From an uncultured Sphingobacteriaceae bacterium (lineage in GTDB: Bacteria; Bacteroidota; Bacteroidia; Sphingobacteriales; Sphingobacteriaceae): a DNA stretch of 28,266 bases. Numbering within the stretch: the stretch's first letter is position 1; every line of letters begins with the position of its first letter. Location of the stretch: contig CAMLLO010000049.1 in assembly GCA_946480915.1 (NCBI GenBank), forward strand, positions 1-28,266, written 5' to 3'. The notes below the pieces were generated by a model that was not told the DNA's origin, did no database searches, and worked only from the letters and a program-made list of their open reading frames with translations. Below, piece by piece: positions 8,251-16,722 of this stretch. Made by a program: the position numbers and the translations under genes.

Positions 8251-9000
8251 CTATAGTTGTTGCAAGGCTTGTTTTACAGTGTCCTTGTTGGGTTTAGAAA
8301 TGGGGATCTTTTCACCAGAACTCAACAGCAAAATACCGCCGTCTTCTTTAAGCCAGCTTTTTACAAACTTTGGGTTTACTAAATGACTTTGGTGGGTTCT
8401 TAAAAATCCGTTGGGGCGCAGTAAATCTGCATATTCTTTAAGCGATTTAGAAACCAATATTTTTTCCTTATTAGCCAGGAAGAAGTAAGTATAAGTATTA
8501 TCGGCTTCGCAACGGATAATTTCTGATAAAGCAACATACCTGATTTCGCTTTGCATCTGGAGGGCAATTTTGCTGACGTTCGTTTCGGGCTTTTTCAGTT
8601 GTTGCAGTAAAAAGTCGAGCTGTGATGTTTGTATTCGTTTTGCCAGTTTATGTTCGGCTTCATTCACCGCATTTATCAATTCTTCAATATCAATGGGTTT
8701 TAAAAGATAATCTAAGGCGGCAAATTTTACAGCTTTAATACCATATTGGTCGTAAGCGGTAACAAAAATAACCTCGAAATTACGCATTGGAAGGAGTTTT
8801 AGCACATCAAAACCCGTTTGTTCGCCCATTTGTATATCCAGAAATACTAAATCAGGTAAATATTTTTCAATAGCATCAACCGCATCACTTACATTTTGCG
8901 CTGTTGCCATTATAGTTACCTGCGGACAGTGCTTTTCTAGCAAAGTCCGTAGGTTTTCTAAGTTGGAAATTTCATCATCTATTAAAATTGCCCTCATCAT
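8251..9000 (-). CDS. LytTR-family response regulator
   Basis: A 249-residue regulator. The N-terminal receiver (1-120) has acidic pocket residues near 8-10 (IDDE) and phospho-acceptor Asp55 in LVFLDIQM. It is followed by a LytTR DNA-binding domain (about 145-248) with the typical RTHQSHLVN segment. LytTR domains bind pairs of 9-bp direct repeats on one DNA face. The gene starts with two adjacent ATG codons; I use the first. Its start is separated by one base from the stop of the upstream sensor kinase gene, so the two are surely co-transcribed, kinase first. The kinase is the evident partner; the target genes are unknown. Confidence 0.92.
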   Translation of the reverse strand: MMRAILIDDEISNLENLRTLLEKHCPQVTIMATAQNVSDAVDAIEKYLPDLVFLDIQMGEQTGFDVLKLLPMRNFEVIFVTAYDQYGIKAVKFAALDYLLKPIDIEELINAVNEAEHKLAKRIQTSQLDFLLQQLKKPETNVSKIALQMQSEIRYVALSEIIRCEADNTYTYFFLANKEKILVSKSLKEYADLLRPNGFLRTHQSHLVNPKFVKSWLKEDGGILLLSSGEKIPISKPNKDTVKQALQQL

Positions 9001-9001
9001 A

Positions 9002-10600
9002 TTATAGCCAATCGGTTAATGTTAAGCTTATTTTTGTCCCCTTAGTGCTTGATTGTATATCTAAAGTAAAGCGGTTTTCTTTATAAATGCTGTTCAACAG
9101 TGCTATTCTACTTTCACTTAGTTGCAGGCCCAAACCATTGTTCCTTTTTTCTGTGTCAAATCCATTTCCATTATCGGTAACGGTTAAGATCAAATCATTT
9201 GCTTGCTTACTAAATGTGATAATAATGTTGCCCTCGCTAGCTTTTTTCGCTATGCCGTGTTTCACCGCATTTTCTACAAAAGGTTGTAGCAGCATACTTG
9301 GTATCTCTATGTTATCTAAATCTAAGTTTTCGGAATGATTAATTTCGTACTTAAAACCGAACCGCAATTGCTCCATCTGCAGATAATCGTCCAGTAAAGT
9401 TTTTTCTTGCGATAAATTAATCAGTTCTTTATCATCCAATACGTTACGAGTTAACCGGGCAAATTTAGAAAGGTATTTATTGGCATTGTCTATTTCGTTT
9501 TTGTTCATTAAGTTTTGAATGCCAGAGAGCGCATTAAATAAAAAGTGAGGGTTTAATTGGGACCGAATGGAGTTAAGTTGGAGTTTTGCAATGTTTTTTT
9601 GCTGCTCTTTTTCTGCAAGCCTTTTTTTGTTTCTTTTTTTGACGAAGTAAAGGATAACAAGAAAGGCTAATCCAATAATAGATGCCGCGATAAGCGTATA
9701 GATAATAAGTTCTTTTCTGGTATAAGCTTCTTCATCTAAAGTTATGGAAAGTGTGTATCTAGCGGTATATTTTTCCAGTTCTTCTGGCGAAATATCAAAT
9801 GGACTAAATGATGGTTGAATAATAATTTCATAATCTCCCGATTTATTGAAAATGTTTTTGTCGATGTTTACCTCAGGTAAAGGCTCATGTTTAATGTAAT
9901 AGCCATATTGCCAGGCAGTTGATTCGAAAATTATTTTATTTGTTTGCTTGTCTTTTATGGAGATGTGATAAACATAGTCTATATCTGAATTGTCTTTTAC
10001 TATAGTTAGTTCGTCGTCTTTTTTAGCGAAAGTAAGGTTTGTTCTTTCTTTTGGATCGACTATGCGGCGGTAATCAACGCCGAGATCAGTTGCGAAACGC
10101 TTTATGTAAGCTTTGATTTTAGCTTTCGGAATAGGTTTGCCGTAAAAAACAGATTTATCAATATGCTGAGGTTTTTCGATGCTATAAACCAGTGTAGTAA
10201 TAGTTTTACCTTTTATAGGGAAAATGCCGAGAATGGTAGAGTTGAATACTTCTTCGTCCCCAGCGTGGGCATCTTTTAGTCGCGCTTTGTTAATCGGTTT
10301 GTTTACCACTATCGGCTTGCTATCTACCAAAATGGTATATCGGAAGTGCTGAGCCCTGATATTTTTTCTAAAATAAATCTGAATACTTACATAGTTTGCG
10401 TCTGGTAAATAACTAAAATAAGTATTGGGTTGGTTAGGGAATGTCATGCTGTAATAGACGTTTTTGGCTAAGCTATCTACACGGAAAAGAAGTTTTCCTC
10501 CGCCAGCGTACGTTGTGGGAGAAAGGCTGATGCCTTTTTGTGCATTTACTGTAGATAGCGCAATAATGAAGCTGAGGAATATGAAGATGATTTTTTTCAT
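9002..10600 (-). CDS. LytS-type sensor histidine kinase
   Basis: A 532-residue membrane kinase. A signal-like hydrophobic segment (residues 2-19, ending VNAQ) precedes a ~275-residue beta-rich putative periplasmic sensor. One transmembrane helix follows at about 297-321, then a short basic coiled linker. The His_kinase domain has the invariant motif NPHFLFNAL with His352. An HATPase domain follows with VENAVKHGI (N box) and DNGNGF (G1 box). It should phosphorylate the LytTR regulator encoded one base downstream. The frame stays open to 10747, but that extension would put a second hydrophobic stretch before the natural signal sequence. I therefore use the ATG at 10598-10600; the ATG seven codons upstream is an alternative. 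The sensor domain resembles no ligand-binding family I can name. Confidence 0.9.
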   Translation of the reverse strand: MKKIIFIFLSFIIALSTVNAQKGISLSPTTYAGGGKLLFRVDSLAKNVYYSMTFPNQPNTYFSYLPDANYVSIQIYFRKNIRAQHFRYTILVDSKPIVVNKPINKARLKDAHAGDEEVFNSTILGIFPIKGKTITTLVYSIEKPQHIDKSVFYGKPIPKAKIKAYIKRFATDLGVDYRRIVDPKERTNLTFAKKDDELTIVKDNSDIDYVYHISIKDKQTNKIIFESTAWQYGYYIKHEPLPEVNIDKNIFNKSGDYEIIIQPSFSPFDISPEELEKYTARYTLSITLDEEAYTRKELIIYTLIAASIIGLAFLVILYFVKKRNKKRLAEKEQQKNIAKLQLNSIRSQLNPHFLFNALSGIQNLMNKNEIDNANKYLSKFARLTRNVLDDKELINLSQEKTLLDDYLQMEQLRFGFKYEINHSENLDLDNIEIPSMLLQPFVENAVKHGIAKKASEGNIIITFSKQANDLILTVTDNGNGFDTEKRNNGLGLQLSESRIALLNSIYKENRFTLDIQSSTKGTKISLTLTDWL

Positions 10601-11055
10601 AATGTTAAGTTTAATTTTCATCAAACTTGTGGCAATAATAACCAAACTAAAACCATAAAACAGGAAAGGCAGTGTTTGAACTAGTAGATGTATTGTTTTG
10701 TGCAGTATTTGAATATTGCCGATAGAGAAGCCTTTTTTTAAACCCATCTGTCTAAAACGATGATACGTGATACTGGTCCAGTGAAAACGGAAGATATGGG
10801 GCCGCTTTTCAGATGCAATAATAAGGTAGAAAGGTTAGAATATAAGCACTGCATCAATCATTAGAAAGAAAGCGATTGTGAACTCATAAAAAATCCCTTT
10901 TCTAACCATGTCTGCGAATTTTGGCTCTGTCATATTCATTACCCGCTTGCAAGTTGATACACGAAAAAAAATAATCTTGCATATCCTCAGGCACTTAAAC
11001 ATTCCGGCAGCAGTTTACGAAACTTGAGTTTGAATCTCACGTATCGATCGCGAAT
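10601..11055. other. Intergenic region between LytS kinase and beta-barrel gene
   Basis: The 455-bp region separates divergent genes. It contains the open N-terminal extension of the kinase frame (to 10747), a small hydrophobic ORF on the minus strand (listed separately), an 8-bp inverted repeat GGTTAGAA/TTCTAACC (10833-10840 and 10900-10907) with a long spacer, and a candidate rightward promoter. That promoter is TTG at 10947-10949 and TAATCTTG at 10972-10979; its 22-base spacing is slightly longer than usual. AAACTTGAGTTT at 11020-11031 is a short near-palindrome just upstream of the beta-barrel gene. Confidence 0.4.
10835..10939 (-). CDS. Possible small membrane peptide (34 residues)
   Basis: A 34-codon ATG frame upstream of the LytS kinase gene. 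Residues 1-14 are polar and basic (MNMTEPKFADMVRK). Residues 15-34 are almost wholly hydrophobic (GIFYEF onward to VLIF) and could cross a membrane once. I do not recognise it. A second ATG lies at codon 3 and a third at codon 11. No ribosome binding site or clear promoter is visible, and a chance frame or a remnant of a longer gene is quite possible. If real, its position 235 bp upstream of the kinase would suggest co-transcription. Confidence 0.25.
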   Translation of the reverse strand: MNMTEPKFADMVRKGIFYEFTIAFFLMIDAVLIF

Positions 11056-11643
11056 ATGAAGACTATCCAAAAATTAGTACTGCTTTCCTTTTTTTTCTCC
11101 GCAACTTTTTCTGATTCATTTGGCCAACAAGCTGAAAAGAAAGTTTCACCCTTTCGTCTTTTAATCCGGGGCGGCCTTGAATATGGCGGTGATGATGTTG
11201 CAGAAGTTTATTTTGTTGATGGAAGCAAGCAATCTGTCAAAGCGGGTCAAGGGGCCTCTATCGGAATTGGAACAGAATTTCAAGTTCCCAGTTTAAAAAA
11301 GCTGTTATTTCATGCTACGGCGGGGTACAAGTTTGTGACAACTAAGGCTGATAATTCGAACATCAGTTTGTCCAGGGTGCCCATCCAGCTTACTGCAAAT
11401 TGGATGGCGACTAAAAAACTACGCTTTGGCGCGGGATTAGCTTCTCATCAGGCCATTCGTTTTAAAGCGGACGGTATAGGAGAAGACATAACCTTCCGTA
11501 GCGCCATGGGGCCTACTGTAGAGTTAGCATATAGCGTGATAGGATTGACTTATACAGCTATGACTTATAAGGATCAGGCAAATAGAAGCTATTCGGCTAA
11601 TGCCATTGGCGTTTCACTTTCTTTTGCACTTCCTAAACGATAG
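11056..11643 (+). CDS. Outer-membrane beta-barrel protein
   Basis: A 195-residue protein with a signal peptide (MKTIQKLVLLSFFF, cleavage likely before the QQ near 24). The mature part alternates polar and hydrophobic residues in about eight strands. Glycine and aromatic residues cluster at strand ends (GGLEYGG, ATAGYKF, LRFGAGLA), and the C-terminus is strand-like (ANAIGVSLSFALPKR). This fits a small eight-stranded outer-membrane barrel of the porin-like or OmpW/OmpX size class. No substrate can be assigned. It is monocistronic: a 10-bp inverted repeat follows 64 bases after the stop, and the next gene appears to have its own promoter. Confidence 0.75.
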   Translation: MKTIQKLVLLSFFFSATFSDSFGQQAEKKVSPFRLLIRGGLEYGGDDVAEVYFVDGSKQSVKAGQGASIGIGTEFQVPSLKKLLFHATAGYKFVTTKADNSNISLSRVPIQLTANWMATKKLRFGAGLASHQAIRFKADGIGEDITFRSAMGPTVELAYSVIGLTYTAMTYKDQANRSYSANAIGVSLSFALPKR

Positions 11644-11707
11644 TTCACCATCCAGTCTCCCAGTTTGGAATAAGATTGTGTTAAAGGTTTAATCGTTGTC
11701 TCACAGA

Positions 11708-11745
11708 CTTGAGTTTCAAGCGCTTTCTGAGCTTTGGAACTCAAG
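11708..11745. terminator. Inverted repeat after the beta-barrel gene
   Basis: CTTGAGTTTC (11708-11717) pairs with GGAACTCAAG (11736-11745), 10 bp with one G-U pair and an 18-base loop. It lies between two same-strand genes and could end transcription of the first. There is no strong T-run after it, so an operator or processing hairpin is equally possible. Confidence 0.35.
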
Positions 11746-11806
11746 CTTTGTCAATAAAGGAATTTTGTAAATTCGCTTATCAATTATCTCTTCCTTTACG
11801 AATCAA

Positions 11807-12310
11807 ATGATTAAACCAAATAAAACTGGCCGATTTATTCCACCTAGATGGTGGCTAATTATAATTAAGCTAGGATTGTTATTGTTTATGGTAATAGCGG
11901 ATTATTTCGTTATCACTGAATACCTCGAAAAAGGCTATTATTGGGGAATATTCTTTCCTTTATTCTTGACCTTGCTTTTAGGCACTGAGGTTTTCTATCA
12001 GTCTTTTTTCTTTCCCATTTCTCTAAGGCTGAAAGAGAAAGATGTCCAGCTAGCTTATCTGACCGGAAAAGTGCTGACATTTGATTTGGATGAAATCAGG
12101 GGATATAGTTTGACGCAGAATTTGTCTCCAGGGCGACCCTTCAAAGGAGTATTACTCTATTTAAAGAATCAAAGAAGGATTGAATTTACGGATGTGAATT
12201 TGAAAGAAGTAGTATCAATATCCGATTATCTACGTCTGCATAACATCCCTTTTTTGGGAGAAGAGAAGTCGCATTTTACAATATTTGTCCATAAGTACAA
12301 ATACGCCTAA
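11807..12310 (+). CDS. Small two-helix membrane protein, unknown function
   Basis: A 167-residue protein I do not recognise. Two membrane helices lie at about 18-37 and 44-66 with a short turn between. A ~100-residue cytosolic-looking beta-rich part follows (FPISLRLKEKDVQLAYLTGKVLTFDLDEIRGYSL and onward in several strands), then an amphipathic helix. The arrangement of two helices followed by strands resembles bacterial PH-like membrane proteins, but that is only a shape argument. A possible promoter (TTG 11748-11750, TAAATTCG 11768-11775) lies just upstream. The hemerythrin-like gene starts 29 bases downstream and may share the transcript. Confidence 0.6.
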   Translation: MIKPNKTGRFIPPRWWLIIIKLGLLLFMVIADYFVITEYLEKGYYWGIFFPLFLTLLLGTEVFYQSFFFPISLRLKEKDVQLAYLTGKVLTFDLDEIRGYSLTQNLSPGRPFKGVLLYLKNQRRIEFTDVNLKEVVSISDYLRLHNIPFLGEEKSHFTIFVHKYKYA

Positions 12311-12339
12311 TCGTGGAGAGGAGTATTCCTTAAAAGATC

Positions 12340-12846
12340 ATGAACAAGCTGCTTTATCAGTTTTTCACAAAAGACCACCGCCGAATTGAGGATATCCTTA
12401 ACAAAGCAACAGAAGATATCCAAAACATTCAGATGGATTATTATCACCAGTTTCGCAGCGGCCTTTTAAAGCATATAAAAATGGAAGAGAGGATCTTTTT
12501 TCCTGCGGCACAAAAAGCAAATAACGGCGTTCCGCTGCCGCTGGCAGCCAAACTTCGCCTGGACCATGGTGCACTTACTGCCCTGATGGTAGTGCCTCCG
12601 GATCCTGCGGTGGTAAAAGTACTGCGTTATGTGCTTGAAGAGCACGACCTGCTTGAAGAACAACCCGGTGGTATGTATGATGTATGTGAAAAACTGACCG
12701 AGGGTGAAACTCAGGAGGTGCTTCAGCAATTAAAAAAAAGCACTGAAGTACCTTTGCAGGCGCATAACAAAGCAGAATATGCACTGGAGGCTGCTAAGCG
12801 TGCTTTAGCAAGGGCGGGGTATGATTTTGATGCACTGTCAAAATGA
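12340..12846 (+). CDS. Hemerythrin-like (HHE) domain protein
   Basis: A 168-residue protein with the HHE four-helix-bundle pattern. Candidate di-iron ligands are His13 (KDHRRIE), His45 and Glu49 (KHIKMEE), His76 (LDHGAL), and His102 with Glu106 (EEHDLLEE). Members carry a di-iron centre that binds oxygen, nitric oxide or iron, or serve stress sensing. Beyond about residue 115 comes a helical tail (TEVPLQAHNKAEYALEAAKRALARAG) without ligands. The upstream sequence gtggagaggag, about 15 bases before the ATG, is purine-rich and may aid ribosome binding, though further away than usual. It lies 29 bp after the membrane protein gene. The exact role is not determined by context. Confidence 0.82.
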   Translation: MNKLLYQFFTKDHRRIEDILNKATEDIQNIQMDYYHQFRSGLLKHIKMEERIFFPAAQKANNGVPLPLAAKLRLDHGALTALMVVPPDPAVVKVLRYVLEEHDLLEEQPGGMYDVCEKLTEGETQEVLQQLKKSTEVPLQAHNKAEYALEAAKRALARAGYDFDALSK

Positions 12847-13017
12847 ATAATTATTGGGCCCCACCGGCCCCGGAGTTCAACAGAGCTTTATGGATTATTA
12901 AATGAACAAGAGTCTCCCGACTCGATACACCTTCCGACTAATTCTTTACTAATTCGATAATTTTTTATATTTAAAGGCTCAATTTGAGTTTAGGGGTCTT
13001 CATCTAATTGTTTTTGT

Positions 13018-14755
13018 TTGAGTAAGCACGTTATTATTTTAGTAGGTGGTGTAGCTGGTATGAGCGCCGCCCACGAGCTAATTGAAAGGGGTTTTAGGGT
13101 AACCGTTTTTGAAAAGCAAGCTTGTAACCCAGGTGGAAAAGCAAGATCAGTTGACGTACCAAAAACCAAAACTGAAAAAACCAGGGCGTTGCCGGGCGAA
13201 CATGGCTTTCGGTTCTTTCCAGGTTTCTACAAGCATATAATCGATACACTAAAACGAATTCCTTACTATACCACAGAATGGAAGGGCAGCGTTTACAACA
13301 ACCTTGTAGAGTGCGAGGATATTATGATGGCCCGCATCAAACAAAAAAACATCTATCTCCCAAGTCACTTTCCTCGGTCAGGCAGAGATCTTAAAATGAT
13401 CTCTGATTCGATAAAAACCTTAAAAAGTGTGCTTAAGCCAGGCGAGCTGAATCTGATAGGCAATAAAGTGTGGCAGTTAATGACAAGCTGCGAACTTAGG
13501 CGAATACACGATTATGAACGCCTTGGATGGTGGGAGTTTACAGAAGCTTCGGCTTATAGCGAAGAGTATCAGAGCCTTTTTGTAAACGGATTAACCAGAA
13601 CGCTGGTAGCTGCAAAAGCCGAAACTTGCAATACAAAGACGAACGGTAATATTCTGCTTCAAATGATATTCGATTTACTCAATCCGTTTAAACAGAACGA
13701 CCGCATTCTTAACGGCCCAACAAATGATGTGTGGCTTTTCCCATGGTTAAAGTATTTAACAGAAAGCGGAGTTGAATATTTTTTTAACAGTGAGGTTATT
13801 GAGTTATCGTTTGACGAACGGGAGATAAATGGGGTATGGGTCGAGACAGATGAGAAAAAAGTAAAATATACCGCCGATTATTACCTGTGCGCCCTTCCTG
13901 TAGAGCGTACAGCGGAATTGCTTTCTAAAAATAAAGAAATATTCAATCTGGATAAAAGGTTAGAAAATATTCTTCGTCTTAAGGATGATGTAGCCTGGAT
14001 GAATGGTATACAGTTCTATTTAAAAAAAGATGTTTCAATTAATAAGGGCCACATTATTATGGCAGATACGCCATGGGCCCTGACAGCTATTTCGCAGGCG
14101 CAATACTGGACCATTGATTTGAAGGAGTATGGAAGTAGAAGGAATAATATCCGTTGATGTTTCTAATTGGGAGAACGATGGTATTTGCATTAAAAAGCCG
14201 GCTAACAGATGTAATGAAAAAGAGGTAATTGAAGAAGTATGGGAGCAAATGAAGGCTTCGTTAAATAAAGATGGTCAAATACTTCTGGATGAAGCTAATC
14301 TTGAGCTGATATATGTGGATGGAGCTATTTTATTTGGAAATGAACTCCATAACAAAACTGGATTTTTGGATTCTAAAATGTATGAGCCTTCAAAATATGG
14401 CTCTAAAGGAATAAACCATAACGAAGAACCGCTGCTTGTGAATACCACTAACAGCTGGGCCCTAAGGAACGACGCAAAAACAGATATTCCTAATTTCTTT
14501 CTTGCCTCAGATTATGTTAGAAGCAATACTGATCTTGCTACTATGGAAGGGGCAAATGAAGCGGCCAGAAGAGCGGTAAACCATATTATCGATAGTTCGG
14601 GAGTAGATGCTTCTTACTGTAAAATATGGAAATTTAAAGAGCCATGGTGGCTCTGTTATTATAAGTGGGTGGATAAAAGAAGGTTTGAAAGAGGCCTTGA
14701 ATGGAAAGTAAGCAAGCCATGGTTTGCTTCACTATTAAACTTAATTCTTAAATAA
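13018..14755 (+). pseudogene. Frameshifted FAD-dependent oxidoreductase (phytoene desaturase / hydroxysqualene dehydroxylase-like)
   Basis: Two overlapping frames together cover one flavoprotein of about 580 residues. The first (13018-14157) has the N-terminal Rossmann fold, an FAD contact (EKQACNPGGKARS) and the family motif GEHGFRFFPGFYKHI. The second (from about 14129 to 14755) has VEGIISVDVSNW and the C-terminal FAD motif FFLASDYVRSNTDLATMEGANEAARRA. The frames cross at 14129-14140. Restoring EYG-K-VEG needs two extra bases, so a 2-base loss in an A-run (or a 1-base gain) is likely. Two other defects are visible: the dinucleotide motif reads VGGVAG instead of GGGVAG, and the start is TTG. 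Downstream, a sensor kinase gene follows after 7 bases. A sequencing error could explain the frameshift but not the Gly-to-Val change. I infer a decaying gene. Confidence 0.8.
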
Positions 14756-14762
14756 TCGCATC

Positions 14763-15968
14763 ATGCTAAAAAGAATTCCGGCTTATTTTATTCCAGCCGA
14801 TAAGGTCTCGCTACCTGAGACATATAGAAAGTATAACCTGGTAATAATTATTATCCTGTTAACAGCCCTTTATGATCTAAATTATGGAGGTACAACTATA
14901 CTAATAGGACTGGATGAGGCAACTCCATTATTGTTCTTTACTGCATTTTTGAATGTACTGCTGCTTTTTGCGATAAAGCGGGGACTTAACCTTCTAGTAA
15001 CGGTAAATCTCTATGCATGTGCTGGCGTAGCTACAATTTTAGTTTCTATTTATTATTCGGGAGGATTTAAATCGCCTGTATTGCCTTGGTTGGCCACTAC
15101 TCCCATTGTAACCATGCTGATGGCGGGAAGAGCGACAGGTATTTTCTGGGCGGTTTTTAATACCTTGACTGTTATTGTTTTAGGAGCGCTTGATAAGCAA
15201 GGTTTTTCTTTTCCTAATAATTATGATCAGAGTTGGGCCAATATGCTTAGCACCAATTGCTATTCTGGTTTGGTTTTAATCATTTTCTTTACAGCCCTTG
15301 TTTTCGAAAATGGGAAAAATACAGCTTTAACTAAACTAGCAGCAAATAATATCCTTTTGGCAGAAGAAAAAAAGAAAGCTGCCCTGAATCATATCTCGCA
15401 GGAGATACACGACAACGTAGGGCATACCTTATCGGTTGTTAAATTGAATTTGCACCTCATAAACCTGTTAAATGACGAGAGCTATAAACTTAAGGCAAGG
15501 GAAACAGTTGATCTGGTTGGTAAGGCAATTTATGAGCTAAGAAATATCTCTCATAGTTTATATGAAGATAACATTACCAATTTTAACCTATCTCAGTCCA
15601 TAGAAGCAGAGTTAACTAATATTTCGGGAACAGGAGCCTATAAAACGCAGTATTCCTCGGCAGTAGTTAACGCCAGCCTTGATCCTAAAATCCAGTTTGT
15701 GTTATTCAGGATATTTAAGGAAACAATAAATAATATCATAAAACATGCACAAGCTTCGAGCATTTTTGTGGAATTAAAGGAAATAGACAACTCTCTCTGC
15801 TTAAAAGTAGGTGATAATGGTATTGGCATAGATCTTAAAAGACTTTCTTCCACGGGCCAGGGAATAACAAATATTCAGGATCGGGTTAAACTTTTAAACG
15901 GACAGCTGGCGATAGATTCTGATGTTAACGAGGGAACTACAATCCTTGTAACTGTTCCTTGTTCTTAA
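14763..15968 (+). CDS. NarL-type sensor histidine kinase
   Basis: A 401-residue membrane kinase. Residues 25-180 form about six hydrophobic helices with no large extracytoplasmic domain. A short linker leads to a HisKA_3 dimerisation domain with the phospho-acceptor His216 in ISQEIHDNVGHTLS. The HATPase domain has GDNGIGI (G1) and GQGITNIQDRVKLLNG (G2). It should phosphorylate the LuxR-type regulator encoded 6 bases downstream. The membrane-embedded sensor suggests a membrane or lipid-linked signal, but no ligand can be named. The gene begins 7 bases after the broken flavoprotein gene, so all three lie in one apparent operon. Confidence 0.9.
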   Translation: MLKRIPAYFIPADKVSLPETYRKYNLVIIIILLTALYDLNYGGTTILIGLDEATPLLFFTAFLNVLLLFAIKRGLNLLVTVNLYACAGVATILVSIYYSGGFKSPVLPWLATTPIVTMLMAGRATGIFWAVFNTLTVIVLGALDKQGFSFPNNYDQSWANMLSTNCYSGLVLIIFFTALVFENGKNTALTKLAANNILLAEEKKKAALNHISQEIHDNVGHTLSVVKLNLHLINLLNDESYKLKARETVDLVGKAIYELRNISHSLYEDNITNFNLSQSIEAELTNISGTGAYKTQYSSAVVNASLDPKIQFVLFRIFKETINNIIKHAQASSIFVELKEIDNSLCLKVGDNGIGIDLKRLSSTGQGITNIQDRVKLLNGQLAIDSDVNEGTTILVTVPCS

Positions 15969-15974
15969 TAGGCT

Positions 15975-16616
15975 ATGATACGGATTGGAGTAACAGACGA
16001 CCAGCAACTTTTTTTAAAATCATTAGTTAACCTTATTCAAACCTTTGCTGGGTTTGAAGTAGTAATTGAAGCGAATAACGGAAACGATCTGCTTGCAAAG
16101 CTGGCTAACACAACAATAAAACCCGATATCCTACTAATTGATGTAAATATGCCTGTTTTAGATGGGCCCGCTGCTGTTAAAATACTAACAGCAAAGTATC
16201 CCGGGATAAAAACGGTCGCATTATCTATGAAAGATGATGATTTATCGATTTTAAGTATGTTGAAAGCGGGCGCAATTGCTTATTTATTAAAAGACATTCA
16301 TCCTTCCGAACTTCAAACAGCAATAGAAGAAATTTATAGTAAAGGTTTTTACAATTCTGATGCTATTCATCGAAATTATAGAAGGTTAATAATGGCCGAT
16401 GAAAGTCGGGAGCCAGAACTTACTAACAGGGAAAAAGACTTTCTGGAACTTGCCAGCAGCGATCTTACTTATAAAGAACTTGCAGCAAAAATGTGTCTTT
16501 CTGAGAAGACCATTGATGGATACCGGGAATCGGTTTTTCAGAAGTTCAATGTAAAATCGCGGGTTGGAATGGTGCTTGAAGGATTAAGACGGAAGCTTAT
16601 TAGCATAGATAAATAG
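15975..16616 (+). CDS. NarL/FixJ-family response regulator (kinase partner)
   Basis: A 213-residue regulator. The receiver (1-120) has acidic residues near 8-9 (TDDQ) and phospho-acceptor Asp56 in ILLIDVNMPVLDG, plus the conserved Lys in LLKDIHP. A LuxR-type helix-turn-helix (about 148-205) has LTNREKDFLELASSDLTYKE and LSEKTIDGYR. It starts 6 bases after the sensor kinase gene and is surely its partner. Its targets are unknown; the double palindrome just downstream, in front of a second regulator gene, is a natural candidate site. Confidence 0.92.
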   Translation: MIRIGVTDDQQLFLKSLVNLIQTFAGFEVVIEANNGNDLLAKLANTTIKPDILLIDVNMPVLDGPAAVKILTAKYPGIKTVALSMKDDDLSILSMLKAGAIAYLLKDIHPSELQTAIEEIYSKGFYNSDAIHRNYRRLIMADESREPELTNREKDFLELASSDLTYKELAAKMCLSEKTIDGYRESVFQKFNVKSRVGMVLEGLRRKLISIDK

Positions 16617-16631
16617 TTGTCATTCGGCAAT

Positions 16632-16672
16632 ACAGGGAAATTCCTGTGCTAAATACAGGAAATTTCCCCTGT
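16632..16672. promoter_or_regulatory. Double palindrome upstream of the second NarL regulator
   Basis: ACAGG-6-CCTGT (16632-16647) and ACAGG-8-CCTGT (16655-16672) are two similar dyads with centres 24 bp apart. Together they also form an inverted repeat with a 7-base spacer: the arms match except for one extra G and one extra T. The pair lies 51-91 bp upstream of the ATG at 16723 and upstream of a -7-like TATATTGG (16693-16700). There is no T-run, so an operator for a dimeric regulator fits better than a terminator. Which regulator binds is unknown. Confidence 0.55.
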
Positions 16673-16722
16673 TCTATAAATCATCTTAGGTTTATATTGG
16701 CCCAAGTTTTAAGCCATTAAAA

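Noticed and set aside
10601..10747. 49-residue N-terminal extension of the LytS kinase.
   Set aside because: It places extra hydrophobic sequence before a normal signal peptide that starts with MKKIIF at 10600.
12847..12900. GC-rich GGGCC/GGCCC dyad after the hemerythrin-like gene as a terminator.
   Set aside because: The stem is only 5 bp and no T-run follows.
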